Both the position numbers and the translations under genes were made by a program. A DNA stretch of 9,158 bases, taken from an uncultured Eubacteriaceae bacterium. Lineage in GTDB: Bacteria; Bacillota; Clostridia; Lachnospirales; Lachnospiraceae. Under the pieces are notes generated by a model. That model did no database searches and was not told the DNA's origin. It worked only from the letters and a program-made list of their open reading frames with translations. Location of the stretch: NCBI GenBank assembly GCA_945938055.1, contig CAMEUH010000092.1, positions 1-9,158 of the forward strand, written 5' to 3'. Below, piece after piece: positions 1 through 6,775 of the stretch; the first letter of the stretch is position 1, and each line of letters starts with the position of its first letter.

Positions 1-394
1 CATTAGAAAGAAACGCAACCAGAAAGGTAATAATCATGATTGGCAAAAGACTTTTCAGAATATTAATAATCATGTCATTCAGCGTTGCAAGTAAAAGATT
101 ATTATTCGGTGCAATCCTCCTGTCACCAATAATAACGCCAAAAAGCTTGTAACAGTCCTCAAAGCATTGCATGAAGGCTTCTCCCATGCTGGCAGAATAA
201 TATTTTAAGATTAAGAATAACGCAAATAAGGACACGGCACTTACTAATTCCTTACTCTTAGCTACCTGTCCTTCTTTTCTTGCATCATCCAGCTTTTTGG
301 CAGTTGCCGGTTCTGTTTTTTCACCACCCGGACCATCCTTGGCAAAAAACTGGAGATTATATTCTAATACTAATGTTCTTTTATTAAAATCCAT
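1..394 (-). CDS. flhB: Flagellar type III export switch protein FlhB (3' end outside window)
   Basis: FlhB is the inner-membrane export-gate subunit that switches substrate specificity from rod/hook proteins to filament proteins. Only the first 131 residues are visible; the frame is open to the window edge. The family signature is clear: residues 12-18 (YNLQFFA), then EKTE at 25-28 and ATAKKLDDARKEGQVAKSKE at 30-49, the cytoplasmic segment preceding the first membrane helix. Hydrophobic segments lie at about 52-68 and from about 115 to the edge. The autocleavage NPTH site would be outside the window. The ATG at 394 follows an AGGTGA ribosome binding site that contains the fliR stop codon, with a 9-nt gap between the genes, so translation is probably coupled to fliR. 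The final place in the fliO-P-Q-R-flhB order supports the call. Confidence 0.95.
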   Translation of the reverse strand, partial: MDFNKRTLVLEYNLQFFAKDGPGGEKTEPATAKKLDDARKEGQVAKSKELVSAVSLFALFLILKYYSASMGEAFMQCFEDCYKLFGVIIGDRRIAPNNNLLLATLNDMIINILKSLLPIMIITFLVAFLSN

Positions 395-403
395 CCAACT
401 CAC

Positions 404-1189
404 CTAACTTATGGGACTCATTCCCTGAACAAGCTTATAAATCATCTGCTCCATTAACTGGTATAAGACATTTGCCACACTTGGAAGCATGTAAACCACC
501 AAAACCAGAACGCAGATTCCTCCTATAATTTTCAGCTGCATTCCAATGACAAACATGTTCATGTGCGGTGCAACTCTTGCCATAATGGCAAGAACAGCAT
601 TTAAAAGCAGCATACTAGCAAATATAGGAAGGGATATTCGGAATCCAATTGCCAGAAACTGCCCCATAAAACTAATAACATTCGGATAAAGAGATGGATT
701 AACTGTCATCTTTCCCACCGGAATATGCCGAAATGTCTCCACAATCGCTGCAATAAGATATTGATGCAGCCCGGATGCCATTAAAATTAACATGACAATA
801 TAATAATAAATACTTCCAACGATACCATTCTGTGTATGGTTCGTGGGATCCATTACCGTTGCCATGGAAAGGCCGATATCCATGTCAATGAACCTTCCTG
901 CAAAATGAATGATCTGCATGGTAAAATTACAGATGCCACCCAAAAGCAGTCCCACTACTGCTTCTTTTATTACCAGACCTGCATAATCTATCACACCGGT
1001 ATATTCATAGGATGCTTCCGGATAAAGTTCAAAAGCTATCACCGATACAAAAAAAGCAAATCCGATTCTGACCTTCCGTGGTACATTTGCAGTATTAAAA
1101 AAAGGCGCCACATATACAAAGGATGCAATTCGCATTAAAATCAGCAGAAATAGTTCCCATTCCGAGAAAAAAGTTTCATACGATATCAT
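404..1189 (-). CDS. fliR: Flagellar export gate protein FliR
   Basis: FliR is a polytopic inner-membrane protein which, with FliP and FliQ, forms the core channel of the flagellar type III export gate. The 261-residue product is of normal family length. Conserved features are AHxxG-like HFAGRFIDMDIGLSMA (95-110) followed by DP (114-115), and LPIFASMLLLNAVLAIMARV (187-206) with the PHMNMFVIG segment (208-216). Several hydrophobic helices cover most of the chain. The reading frame is open further upstream to an ATG at 1237, but that start would overlap fliQ by 44 nt. The ATG at 1189 has an AGGTGA Shine-Dalgarno 4 nt upstream and gives the usual N terminus, so it is preferred. The gap from the fliQ stop is only 4 nt, suggesting coupled translation. 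Confidence 0.96.
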   Translation of the reverse strand: MISYETFFSEWELFLLILMRIASFVYVAPFFNTANVPRKVRIGFAFFVSVIAFELYPEASYEYTGVIDYAGLVIKEAVVGLLLGGICNFTMQIIHFAGRFIDMDIGLSMATVMDPTNHTQNGIVGSIYYYIVMLILMASGLHQYLIAAIVETFRHIPVGKMTVNPSLYPNVISFMGQFLAIGFRISLPIFASMLLLNAVLAIMARVAPHMNMFVIGMQLKIIGGICVLVLVVYMLPSVANVLYQLMEQMIYKLVQGMSPIS

Positions 1190-1193
1190 ACTT

Positions 1194-1199
1194 TCACCT
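1194..1199 (-). promoter_or_regulatory. Ribosome binding site that fixes the fliR start
   Basis: The minus strand reads AGGTGA, then AAGT, then ATG at 1189. The last three bases of the site (TGA) are the fliQ stop codon. This arrangement selects the 1189 start of fliR over the in-frame ATG at 1237, for which I see no comparable site. Confidence 0.7.
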
Positions 1200-1463
1200 G
1201 ATGTACATTGAGAAATTAGACCACAACTGAACCACATATTCTCCTATAGAGTTGGCAATCCATGAGCCAAGCAGCATTAATGAGAGAAAAATGGCAAGAA
1301 GCTTTGGAACAAATGTAAGCGTCTGTTCCTGTATGGAAGTCAGTGTCTGAAACAGACTGACAATTAAACCGACTACCAAAGATATGATTAACAATGGCAG
1401 GGAAGCTTTTAGGATCACCCACAAAGTCTCTCTTGCTACCATGATTACTTCACCCTGTGACAT
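1194..1463 (-). CDS. fliQ: Flagellar export gate protein FliQ
   Basis: FliQ is the small two-helix membrane subunit of the FliPQR export gate. The 89-residue product matches the family length. Membrane helices are at about 14-38 and 53-77, separated by the highly conserved loop with FQTLTSIQEQTLTFVPK (38-54), the hallmark of FliQ and its SctS homologues. The ATG at 1463 follows AGAGGTG with a 5-nt spacer. It lies 51 nt downstream of the fliP stop, an unusually long gap for this part of the operon, and that gap contains half of a long hairpin. Its stop codon forms part of the fliR ribosome binding site. Confidence 0.96.
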   Translation of the reverse strand: MSQGEVIMVARETLWVILKASLPLLIISLVVGLIVSLFQTLTSIQEQTLTFVPKLLAIFLSLMLLGSWIANSIGEYVVQLWSNFSMYIR

Positions 1464-1486
1464 AAAAACACCTCTTTACTCAATAA

Positions 1487-1526
1487 ACGTTCTATCAGGC
1501 TAATTTCCAACTGCCTAATAGAACGT
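1487..1526 (-). repeat. 14-bp inverted repeat (RNA hairpin) across the fliP stop and fliP-fliQ gap
   Basis: The arms are 1513-1526 and 1487-1500 with a 12-nt loop (1501-1512). In the minus-strand transcript ACGUUCUAUUAGGC pairs with GCCUGAUAGAACGU; the only non-Watson-Crick position is a U-G wobble. On the plus strand the same position would be a C-A mismatch, so the structure suits the sense transcript. The 5' arm contains the last three sense codons of fliP and its TAG stop; the 3' arm ends about 13 nt before the fliQ Shine-Dalgarno. No run of U follows, so it is not a typical intrinsic terminator. It may be an RNA stability, processing or translation-tuning element. Confidence 0.75.
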
Positions 1527-2345
1527 CATTACAAGATTCTTTATTACCAGATTCCATCCATCTACCATGACAAATAACAATACCTTAAATGGTAATGAAA
1601 TAATAGTCGGAGCCAGCATCATCATACCCATGGACATAAGCGTTGATGCCACAACCATGTCAATAACAATAAACGGCAGATAAATCAGAAATCCTATTGT
1701 AAATGCAATTCTTAGTTCACTAATAATAAAGCTGGGAATAATAACCGTTAACGGAATATCATCATAATCTTCGATATCTTCCAGCTGGGCAATCTCAACA
1801 AAAGTCTTAATATCCTGATCCGGAGTCTGTCGAATCATAAAGTCCCTCAAAGGCTCCACACCTCGTTCAAACGCCTCTTCTGCACTAATCTCATTATTCG
1901 CAAGAGGCTTAATTGCCACATTATTTATTTCCGTAAACGTCGGCATCATGATAAAAAACGTCAAAAATAACGCAAGACCGGTCAGCACCTGATTGGGCGG
2001 AACAGTCTGGGTACCCATCGCCGTTCTGATAAAATGCAGAACAATGATGATTCTGGTAAATGACGTCAGTAATATCAGAATGGATGGTGCCAGCGAAAGA
2101 ATGGTCAGAACAAGCAGCATCTGCAAAACACTTGCAAGGTCTGAGCCATCACCTGCCGCAATACCAATGCTTATCAGATTTCTGGAATCTTCATCCTCCG
2201 ACGATGCCGCATCGCCTTCTTCTGTAGGTTCTTCCATTGTTACTGCGTCAATAATGCCCGTTGCATAAATCTTCTGGCAAAAGACACCTGATACCGCCAT
2301 GACCGTAACAAAGATAAGAAATACTTTAATGATCGTTTTCTTCAT
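1515..2345 (-). CDS. fliP: Flagellar export gate protein FliP
   Basis: FliP is the main subunit of the export-gate pore in the basal-body membrane. The 276-residue product starts with a signal-peptide-like segment (KK at 2-3, hydrophobic 5-22, possible cleavage near Ala28). An acidic stretch follows at about 38-53, with nine Asp/Glu. The FliP core begins near residue 72. Signatures are SLAPSILILLTSFTRIIIVL (84-103), RTAMGTQTVPPNQVLTGLAL (107-126), and near the C terminus the methionine-rich MSMGMMML (237-244, corresponding to the pore-gating loop) followed by LPFKVLLFVMVDGW (251-264). The protein is longer than many FliP proteins because of the acidic N-terminal part. The ATG at 2345 has AGGTG 8 nt upstream and overlaps the end of fliO by 20 nt. 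Confidence 0.97.
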   Translation of the reverse strand: MKKTIIKVFLIFVTVMAVSGVFCQKIYATGIIDAVTMEEPTEEGDAASSEDEDSRNLISIGIAAGDGSDLASVLQMLLVLTILSLAPSILILLTSFTRIIIVLHFIRTAMGTQTVPPNQVLTGLALFLTFFIMMPTFTEINNVAIKPLANNEISAEEAFERGVEPLRDFMIRQTPDQDIKTFVEIAQLEDIEDYDDIPLTVIIPSFIISELRIAFTIGFLIYLPFIVIDMVVASTLMSMGMMMLAPTIISLPFKVLLFVMVDGWNLVIKNLVMTFY

Positions 2346-2712
2346 TATTAAGCACCTGTCCGTTTTTTCTGAATTTCTCCAAAATGTTCTTAAAGCTGTC
2401 TCCCGTGCTTTGGGATGAAGAAAAATCCAAATCTTCTTCCTTTAATTCACACAAATATGTAATGTTATCCTTGCTGACTCCGATTACAAAGTAACGGTTT
2501 CCTATTTTCACAATCTGCAAAAATTTACCATTAGAAACGCTTACTGTTTCCATTACCTGAATATTCTTTCCTGCCATCTGCTGCTTTTGAAAATTTCCAG
2601 CAAACCGCGTCGCCCAATAGGTCAGAAACAATACGAGAATAAATATGAGAAATATCGTCAGCAACTGGGCAACGGAACGTATTCCGTCCATACCTGCTGT
2701 CAGAGTAACCAT
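2326..2712 (-). CDS. fliO: Flagellar biosynthesis protein FliO (FliO/FliZ family)
   Basis: FliO helps FliP assemble during export-gate formation. The 128-residue product has one membrane helix at about 14-37 (N-terminal side outside, inferred). A small cytoplasmic domain follows, with IQVMETVSVSNGKFLQIVKI (51-70) and NRYFVIGVSKDNITYLCEL (72-90), the typical beta-rich FliO pattern. The C-terminal tail is charged and probably flexible. FliO proteins are poorly conserved, so the call rests on topology, the VIGVS-like motif and the position directly before fliP. The start is ambiguous: a GTG at 2715 shares one base with the cheY TAG stop and the ATG at 2712 follows directly. I chose ATG. The Shine-Dalgarno is weak (GGTTAG), suggesting coupling to cheY termination. 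Confidence 0.85.
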   Translation of the reverse strand: MVTLTAGMDGIRSVAQLLTIFLIFILVLFLTYWATRFAGNFQKQQMAGKNIQVMETVSVSNGKFLQIVKIGNRYFVIGVSKDNITYLCELKEEDLDFSSSQSTGDSFKNILEKFRKNGQVLNNEENDH

Positions 2713-2714
2713 CA

Positions 2715-3077
2715 CTAACCAACTACTTTCTTAACAGCTTCAATAACACGATCTGCCTGGAATGGTTTTACAATGAAATCCTTGGCTCCAGACTGGATAG
2801 ATTCAATAACCATTGCCTGCTGTCCCATTGCAGAACACATGATGACACTTGCACTCGCATCTCCTTCTTTAATCTTCTTAAGAGCCTGAATGCCATCCAT
2901 CTCCGGCATGGTGATATCCATCAGTACAAGATCCGGCTTCAGCTCCGCATATTTTTCAACGGCCTTTAATCCATTTTCTGCTTCACCAACCACCGTATAT
3001 CCGTTCTTAGTTAAAATATCCTTAATCATCATGCGCATAAACGCTGCATCATCACACACTAAAATATTTTTTGCCAT
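2715..3077 (-). CDS. cheY: Chemotaxis response regulator CheY
   Basis: CheY is the single-domain receiver that, when phosphorylated by CheA, binds the flagellar switch and changes rotation. The 120-residue product is just a receiver domain, with no output domain. Seen residues: acidic pair D9-D10, phosphoacceptor D54 in LVLMDITMPEMDG, switch residue S82, and K104-P105. Serine at 82 replaces the common threonine, which is tolerated in the family. The ATG at 3077 follows AGGAG with a 9-nt spacer. The gene sits between fliY and fliO as in B. subtilis, next to its targets FliM and FliY. A 99-bp AT-rich gap upstream, with a TATAAT, suggests it may have its own promoter in addition to operon read-through. 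Confidence 0.96.
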   Translation of the reverse strand: MAKNILVCDDAAFMRMMIKDILTKNGYTVVGEAENGLKAVEKYAELKPDLVLMDITMPEMDGIQALKKIKEGDASASVIMCSAMGQQAMVIESIQSGAKDFIVKPFQADRVIEAVKKVVG

Positions 3078-3126
3078 AGTAATAATCTCCTATCATAACT
3101 CAATATTTAAGAAATGGTATAACAAT

Positions 3127-3155
3127 ATTATACAATATTCTGAAAAATTTTCCTA
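3127..3155 (-). promoter_or_regulatory. Possible promoter upstream of cheY
   Basis: In the 99-bp gap between fliY and cheY the minus strand carries a perfect TATAAT (3127-3132). A weak -35 candidate, TAGGAA (3150-3155), lies 17 nt upstream. Transcription would start near 3120, leaving a leader of about 43 nt before cheY. The TATAAT lies inside an AT-rich dyad made of two AATATT blocks (3124-3129 and 3134-3139). In DNA this AT-rich a TATAAT can occur by chance, and the -35 match is poor. Confidence 0.35.
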
Positions 3156-3176
3156 CTATTTTTTTCTTATTGACAA

Positions 3177-4376
3177 TTATTTTATTACTTCCGTAATTCT
3201 GATACCAAAACTCTCTTCAATTACAACAACTTCGCCCTTTGCAACATATTTCCCATTGACCAGGACATCAATTGGTTCACCGGCAATCTTGTTCAGTTCC
3301 ACAATGGTACCCGGTGCAAATTCCAGAATTTCTGAAATGGATTTATGTGTTCTTCCCAGTTCAACCGTAACCTCCAACGGAACATCCATAATCAGATTAA
3401 TATTTTCTTTCTGGGTGACAGCCGCAAGATCCGGATTAAATGCCTGAAAAGATGCCTGTTGCACATTCACATCCTGCTGTGGCATCATTGGATATCCCAT
3501 TGGAGGATATCCCATCGGCTGTGCAAACGCCCCCATCGGCTGTCCATATCCCATTGGCTGTGCAAAGGTTCCCATTCCCGGCATTGGCTGTGGTGCCGGT
3601 TGCGGTGTCGGTTGCTGTTGTGGTGCTGGTTGTGGCTGCGGTGCCGATTGTTGTGGCGGTGCCGGTTGCGCTTCCGCAGTCTTCTGTGATGCTCCGTCAA
3701 GCTCCGGTGCAAACATGCGGTACAATTCTTTTGCAAACTCTGCCGGATACAGCTGCATAATTTCACTATCAATCAAATCGCCAATCTGCATCGTAAATGA
3801 AACTTTTACAAAGGTTTTGTTCAAAAAGTCCGGCTTATCATACGAGCCATCGGATGCCAAATCTACAAGATTGGCCACCGGCGGTGTAATGTCTATCTTA
3901 CGATTTAGCAGGGATGACATGGAAGTTGCTGCCGAACCCATCATCTGGTTCATCGCTTCACCAATGGCACTTAAATGAAGTTCTCCAAGTGGTTCATCCG
4001 TTACAGCACCAGTTCCTCCCATCATCAAATCCGTAATAATCTTAACATCATCTTCTTTTAGCACAAGCACGTTGTTGCCATCCAAGCCCTCTTTATAAGA
4101 TATATGCATCAGGACGCAGGGCTTTTCATATTCATTGGAAAGCTGATCCCAATTCATGTAGGAAACTTTCGGTGTGGTAATATTCACCTTCTGATTTAAC
4201 AAGGAGCTCAACGTTGTTGCCGCTGTTCCCATGCTAATGTTGGAAACCTCCCCTAATGCATCTTCTTCCTCTGGAGTCAGAAGACTTTCCGGCTCTGTCG
4301 CTGTCGCAACATTATCATCAAAAGACATTCCATTTAATAATGCATTAATTTCATCCTGTGATAACATTCCATCCAT
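3177..4376 (-). CDS. fliY: Flagellar motor switch protein FliY (CheC-like phosphatase + FliN domain)
   Basis: FliY is the Gram-positive counterpart of FliN: it completes the C-ring and dephosphorylates CheY-P. In this 399-residue protein the N terminus MLSQDEINALLNG (4-16) resembles the FliM CheY-binding peptide. Two CheC-type active-site motifs follow, D39-x3-E43-x2-N46 and S136-x3-E140-x2-N143, each before a matching TSLSSLLN-like helix, so both sites look intact. Residues 235-307 are a Pro/Gln then Met/Gly/Pro/Tyr-rich low-complexity linker. The C-terminal SpoA/FliN domain covers about 325-399 (VTVELGRT, GTIVELNK, VLVNGKYVAKGEVVVIEE). The ATG at 4376 is 9 nt after the fliM stop; the best purine site (GGAG) is a long 12 nt away, and ATG at 4367 is an alternative. 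No separate fliN is seen in the window. Confidence 0.96.
   Translation of the reverse strand: MDGMLSQDEINALLNGMSFDDNVATATEPESLLTPEEEDALGEVSNISMGTAATTLSSLLNQKVNITTPKVSYMNWDQLSNEYEKPCVLMHISYKEGLDGNNVLVLKEDDVKIITDLMMGGTGAVTDEPLGELHLSAIGEAMNQMMGSAATSMSSLLNRKIDITPPVANLVDLASDGSYDKPDFLNKTFVKVSFTMQIGDLIDSEIMQLYPAEFAKELYRMFAPELDGASQKTAEAQPAPPQQSAPQPQPAPQQQPTPQPAPQPMPGMGTFAQPMGYGQPMGAFAQPMGYPPMGYPMMPQQDVNVQQASFQAFNPDLAAVTQKENINLIMDVPLEVTVELGRTHKSISEILEFAPGTIVELNKIAGEPIDVLVNGKYVAKGEVVVIEESFGIRITEVIK
3456..3674 (-). repeat. Low-complexity repeat region encoding the FliY linker
   Basis: This part of fliY encodes residues 235-307. The first half is Pro/Gln repeats (PAPQQ, PQPAPQ). The second half is degenerate copies of an AQPMGY/PPMGY unit, with FAQPMGY present twice. 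At DNA level the copies keep similar CCCAT-TGG and GGCTGTGCAAA blocks on the plus strand. Such tracts are prone to change length by slippage or unequal recombination. It presumably acts as a flexible tether between the CheC-like part and the FliN domain. Confidence 0.8.
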
Positions 4377-4385
4377 TTTTCACGC

Positions 4386-5363
4386 TCACTCCTCTCTCAG
4401 TATTTCAGTAATTCGAACTGCATAATTATCATTATAAGAACCTGGCAATGCAGAAAATTTCTTAATATCTCCTACATAAATATCCAGTTCATCTTCTACT
4501 TTACGATTTAACTTAATAACATCTCCAACCTGCAGATTCGCAAAATCTGCTATCGACACGGAACTGTTTCCAAGAATCGCCTTAACCGGAACCTTCGCCT
4601 TTGAAATCAACGTTTCAATTGCTGCCTGATAGGAGTGATCATCTTTCTCCTGCATTGTGGAAAACCAATATTTTGTATTCAGTTTATCCATGACGGATTC
4701 CAGACAGGTAAACGGAAGACAGATATTCATGAGACCGCTTACCTCACCAATCTTAATGGAGATGGTAATAATTGCAATCGTTTCACTCGGCGAAATAATC
4801 TGCGCAAACTGTGAATTTGTCTCAATTCGTTCCAGGCGTGGATTAATATTAATAACATTTTTCCATGGCTCCCGTAATAAATTAACACAGATGGTAAAAA
4901 TCCTCTCCAGAATTGAAAGCTCAATCTCCGAAAATTCCCTGTTTCTTTCCAGGGATGTTCCTTCTCCGCCAAGCAGGCGGTCTATGATGGCATAACCCAG
5001 GTTGGCACCCAGTTCCATGATAACATTTCCCTTTAATGGCGAAAAATTAATTACCCCCAAAAGTACCGGATTAGATAAGGCATTGGAAAATTCCGAATAA
5101 ATAACAACTTCCGAATTCATTACATCGACCTGTACATTTTTACGAAGATATGCCGGCAATTCTGTTGAAAGAAGCCTGCCATAATGCTCAAAAATAATCT
5201 CAAGAGTTCTTAAATGCTCTTTTGAGAACTTGGCCGGTCGTGCAAAATCATAATTTTTAACCTGTTTTTCCGGTTGATTCTTCATTTCATCCACATCAAA
5301 CTCGCCGCTGCTTATCTGATTCAGGAGTCGGTCAATCTCCTCCTGGGACATAACGTCTGCCAT
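4386..5363 (-). CDS. fliM: Flagellar motor switch protein FliM
   Basis: FliM is the middle C-ring component that links FliG to FliN/FliY and receives CheY-P. The 325-residue product has normal length. Visible features are the N-terminal CheY-P binding peptide MSQEEIDRLL (5-14), the conserved NYDFARPAKFSKEHLRTLE (37-55) that opens the middle domain, the LLGGEG loop (130-135), and a C-terminal SpoA domain from about 250 with LQVGDVIKLNRKVEDELDIY (277-296) and VRITEIL near the end. The ATG at 5363 has a strong GGAGGTGA site 6 nt upstream. A 62-nt gap separates it from fliL. In that gap I see only a 5-bp hairpin (ACAAC/GTTGT, 5410-5423), too short to name. Its own stop is 9 nt before fliY. Confidence 0.97.
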   Translation of the reverse strand: MADVMSQEEIDRLLNQISSGEFDVDEMKNQPEKQVKNYDFARPAKFSKEHLRTLEIIFEHYGRLLSTELPAYLRKNVQVDVMNSEVVIYSEFSNALSNPVLLGVINFSPLKGNVIMELGANLGYAIIDRLLGGEGTSLERNREFSEIELSILERIFTICVNLLREPWKNVININPRLERIETNSQFAQIISPSETIAIITISIKIGEVSGLMNICLPFTCLESVMDKLNTKYWFSTMQEKDDHSYQAAIETLISKAKVPVKAILGNSSVSIADFANLQVGDVIKLNRKVEDELDIYVGDIKKFSALPGSYNDNYAVRITEILREE

Positions 5364-5425
5364 TTGTTCTCACCTCCAATTACACGTCCTCTTTGTCTGT
5401 CCGGTTATTACAACAGACGTTGTTC

Positions 5426-5944
5426 TTATTGTACAAGAATCTGTAACGAAACATCATATATCATGTCGGACTGGAAAAGTCCCCTGATTTCCTCCAAGAG
5501 TTTCTCTTGAATTTCTATTTTGGAATTCTGTACGGTATCATAGGAATAAGACGAAACAACCATGTCAATCTTGCTGACAATTAAACTCATGGCATTATCA
5601 AAGCTTGCCGACAGCTTCGCATAATCTTCATGGGTCTTATCCAACGAAACCGTTGCTGAAACCACTGCATAATGATTCTTTCCATCGGAACTTGGAACAG
5701 AAATGGTAAGACTCGTCTTACCTTCGGCATTGGTAACAATCCGCGGATCAATCTGGTCAATTGCCAGTGTCGTATCCGTCTCATATTCCGGCTTTAATTC
5801 CAGATCAATAATCTCTGCAATCTTCATCACAAGATTGTTGGTTCGGTTTGCAGTCGGTATTACCGAAAAAATAATCAATACATTTAACACAAGATTAATG
5901 ATAACCAGGGTTAAAATAATAATATTAAGCGTATTTTTCCTCAT
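5426..5944 (-). CDS. fliL: Flagellar basal body-associated protein FliL
   Basis: FliL is a single-span membrane protein that surrounds or supports the stator units. The 172-residue product has a short basic N terminus, one membrane helix at about 7-29, and an extracytoplasmic domain. The FliL family trait is the C-terminal half: helix NSKIEIQEKLLEEIRGLF (140-157) followed by a strand ending in ...YDVSLQILVQ, close to the usual V..F..FVVQ ending. Overall similarity in this family is low, so topology and position between motB and fliM carry weight. The frame extends to a TTG at 5962, but the ATG at 5944 has AAAGGA 6 nt upstream and gives a normal N terminus. It lies 18 nt after the motB stop. 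Confidence 0.88.
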   Translation of the reverse strand: MRKNTLNIIILTLVIINLVLNVLIIFSVIPTANRTNNLVMKIAEIIDLELKPEYETDTTLAIDQIDPRIVTNAEGKTSLTISVPSSDGKNHYAVVSATVSLDKTHEDYAKLSASFDNAMSLIVSKIDMVVSSYSYDTVQNSKIEIQEKLLEEIRGLFQSDMIYDVSLQILVQ

Positions 5945-5950
5945 GTTATT

Positions 5951-5956
5951 TCCTTT
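5951..5956 (-). promoter_or_regulatory. Ribosome binding site that fixes the fliL start
   Basis: The minus strand reads AAAGGA, six bases, then ATG at 5944. This favours a 172-residue FliL over the version that would begin at TTG 5962, whose upstream sequence is motB coding DNA without a good site. Confidence 0.6.
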
Positions 5957-5962
5957 CACCAA

Positions 5963-6775
5963 TTAATTGGTTGTAAATGAATTGTATATCTTAATTTCCA
6001 CGCGGCGGTTCTGTGCCCTTCCCTCTGCCGTGGAATTATCAGCAATTGGTATATCTTCTCCGCGTCCCGTACTCTTAATGTAATACGGATCTACTCCAAC
6101 TTCATCAATAAAATATTTATATACCGAATATGCCCTCCAGAGCGATAGCATTCTGTTATCCGGATATTTTGTGGAATTAATCGGAACATTATCCGTATGT
6201 CCTACCACCTCAATCATGTATCCGTCATATTCCAGAATCACACTTCCGACTTTCTGCAGAATCTCCAGTGCTTCCGGTTTTAACTCATCCTTTCCGGAAT
6301 CAAAAAGGATACCACCATTCAAATTCAGCATAACATAGGAAGAAGTAGCAACAACCTCCACTTCGTCCAAAAGATCCATCTTTCCAAGCTGTTCTTCGAT
6401 ATCCTCAGCCATTTGCTGTGACTCGGCAATCTTTTCTGCCTCAATAGTATCATAGGCTTCTTCCAGCTCGCTCTTATCCGTATCCTGCTCCCCTTCCACA
6501 TTAAGCCCCATGGAAGTATAATATTCGCTTAACTCAGACAACTGGCTGACACCACTTGAAATCAAGATTCCCTCATCCAATGCAGAGCCTCCACTTGGCA
6601 TGATACTAAAACTGGACTGCAGGGATGCCATAACCTCCTGAAACTTCTCCACATCCGTACTGGACATGGAAAACAATAACACGAAAAAGCATACCAGCAG
6701 ATTCATTAAATCACTAAAGGTTGCCATCCACGCCGGTGACCCCGATGAAGGTGGATCTTCTTTTCTCTTTGCCAT
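5963..6775 (-). CDS. motB: Flagellar stator protein MotB (PomB-like ion-binding helix)
   Basis: MotB is the peptidoglycan-anchored half of the ion-driven stator. The 270-residue product has a short charged N terminus, one membrane helix at about 16-37 containing the essential ion-binding Asp22 (FSDLMNLLVCFFVLLFS), a plug-like segment at about 41-58, an acidic, helical linker (about 95-132), and a C-terminal OmpA-like peptidoglycan-binding domain. That domain shows GHTDNVPI (192-199), N207-x2-LS-x2-RA, the GRGE loop (237-240) and NRRVEI (256-261). Cys29, seven residues after the key Asp, matches the layout of Vibrio PomB (Asp24, Cys31). The start ATG shares one base with the motA TAA stop and follows a strong GGAGGTGA site, so MotA and MotB synthesis is probably coupled. 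Confidence 0.96.
   Translation of the reverse strand: MAKRKEDPPSSGSPAWMATFSDLMNLLVCFFVLLFSMSSTDVEKFQEVMASLQSSFSIMPSGGSALDEGILISSGVSQLSELSEYYTSMGLNVEGEQDTDKSELEEAYDTIEAEKIAESQQMAEDIEEQLGKMDLLDEVEVVATSSYVMLNLNGGILFDSGKDELKPEALEILQKVGSVILEYDGYMIEVVGHTDNVPINSTKYPDNRMLSLWRAYSVYKYFIDEVGVDPYYIKSTGRGEDIPIADNSTAEGRAQNRRVEIKIYNSFTTN

Noticed and set aside
872..879. GCCGATAT on the plus strand, like a sigma-28 -10 element
   Set aside because: It lies inside fliR in the wrong direction for all genes and there is no TAAA-type -35 fifteen bases upstream.
2890..3447. Plus-strand open frame of 185 codons antisense to cheY and the end of fliY
   Set aside because: It crosses the two well-supported minus-strand genes and the AT-rich gap, has no family resemblance or ribosome site, and is explained as an antisense shadow.
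3345..3760. Plus-strand open frames rich in Arg/Leu/Trp or Val/Pro opposite the fliY linker
   Set aside because: They are by-products of the low-complexity fliY repeat read on the other strand.
5410..5423. Small hairpin ACAAC/GTTGT in the fliL-fliM gap
   Set aside because: Only 5 bp, mostly A-T, no U-run; such structures are common by chance.
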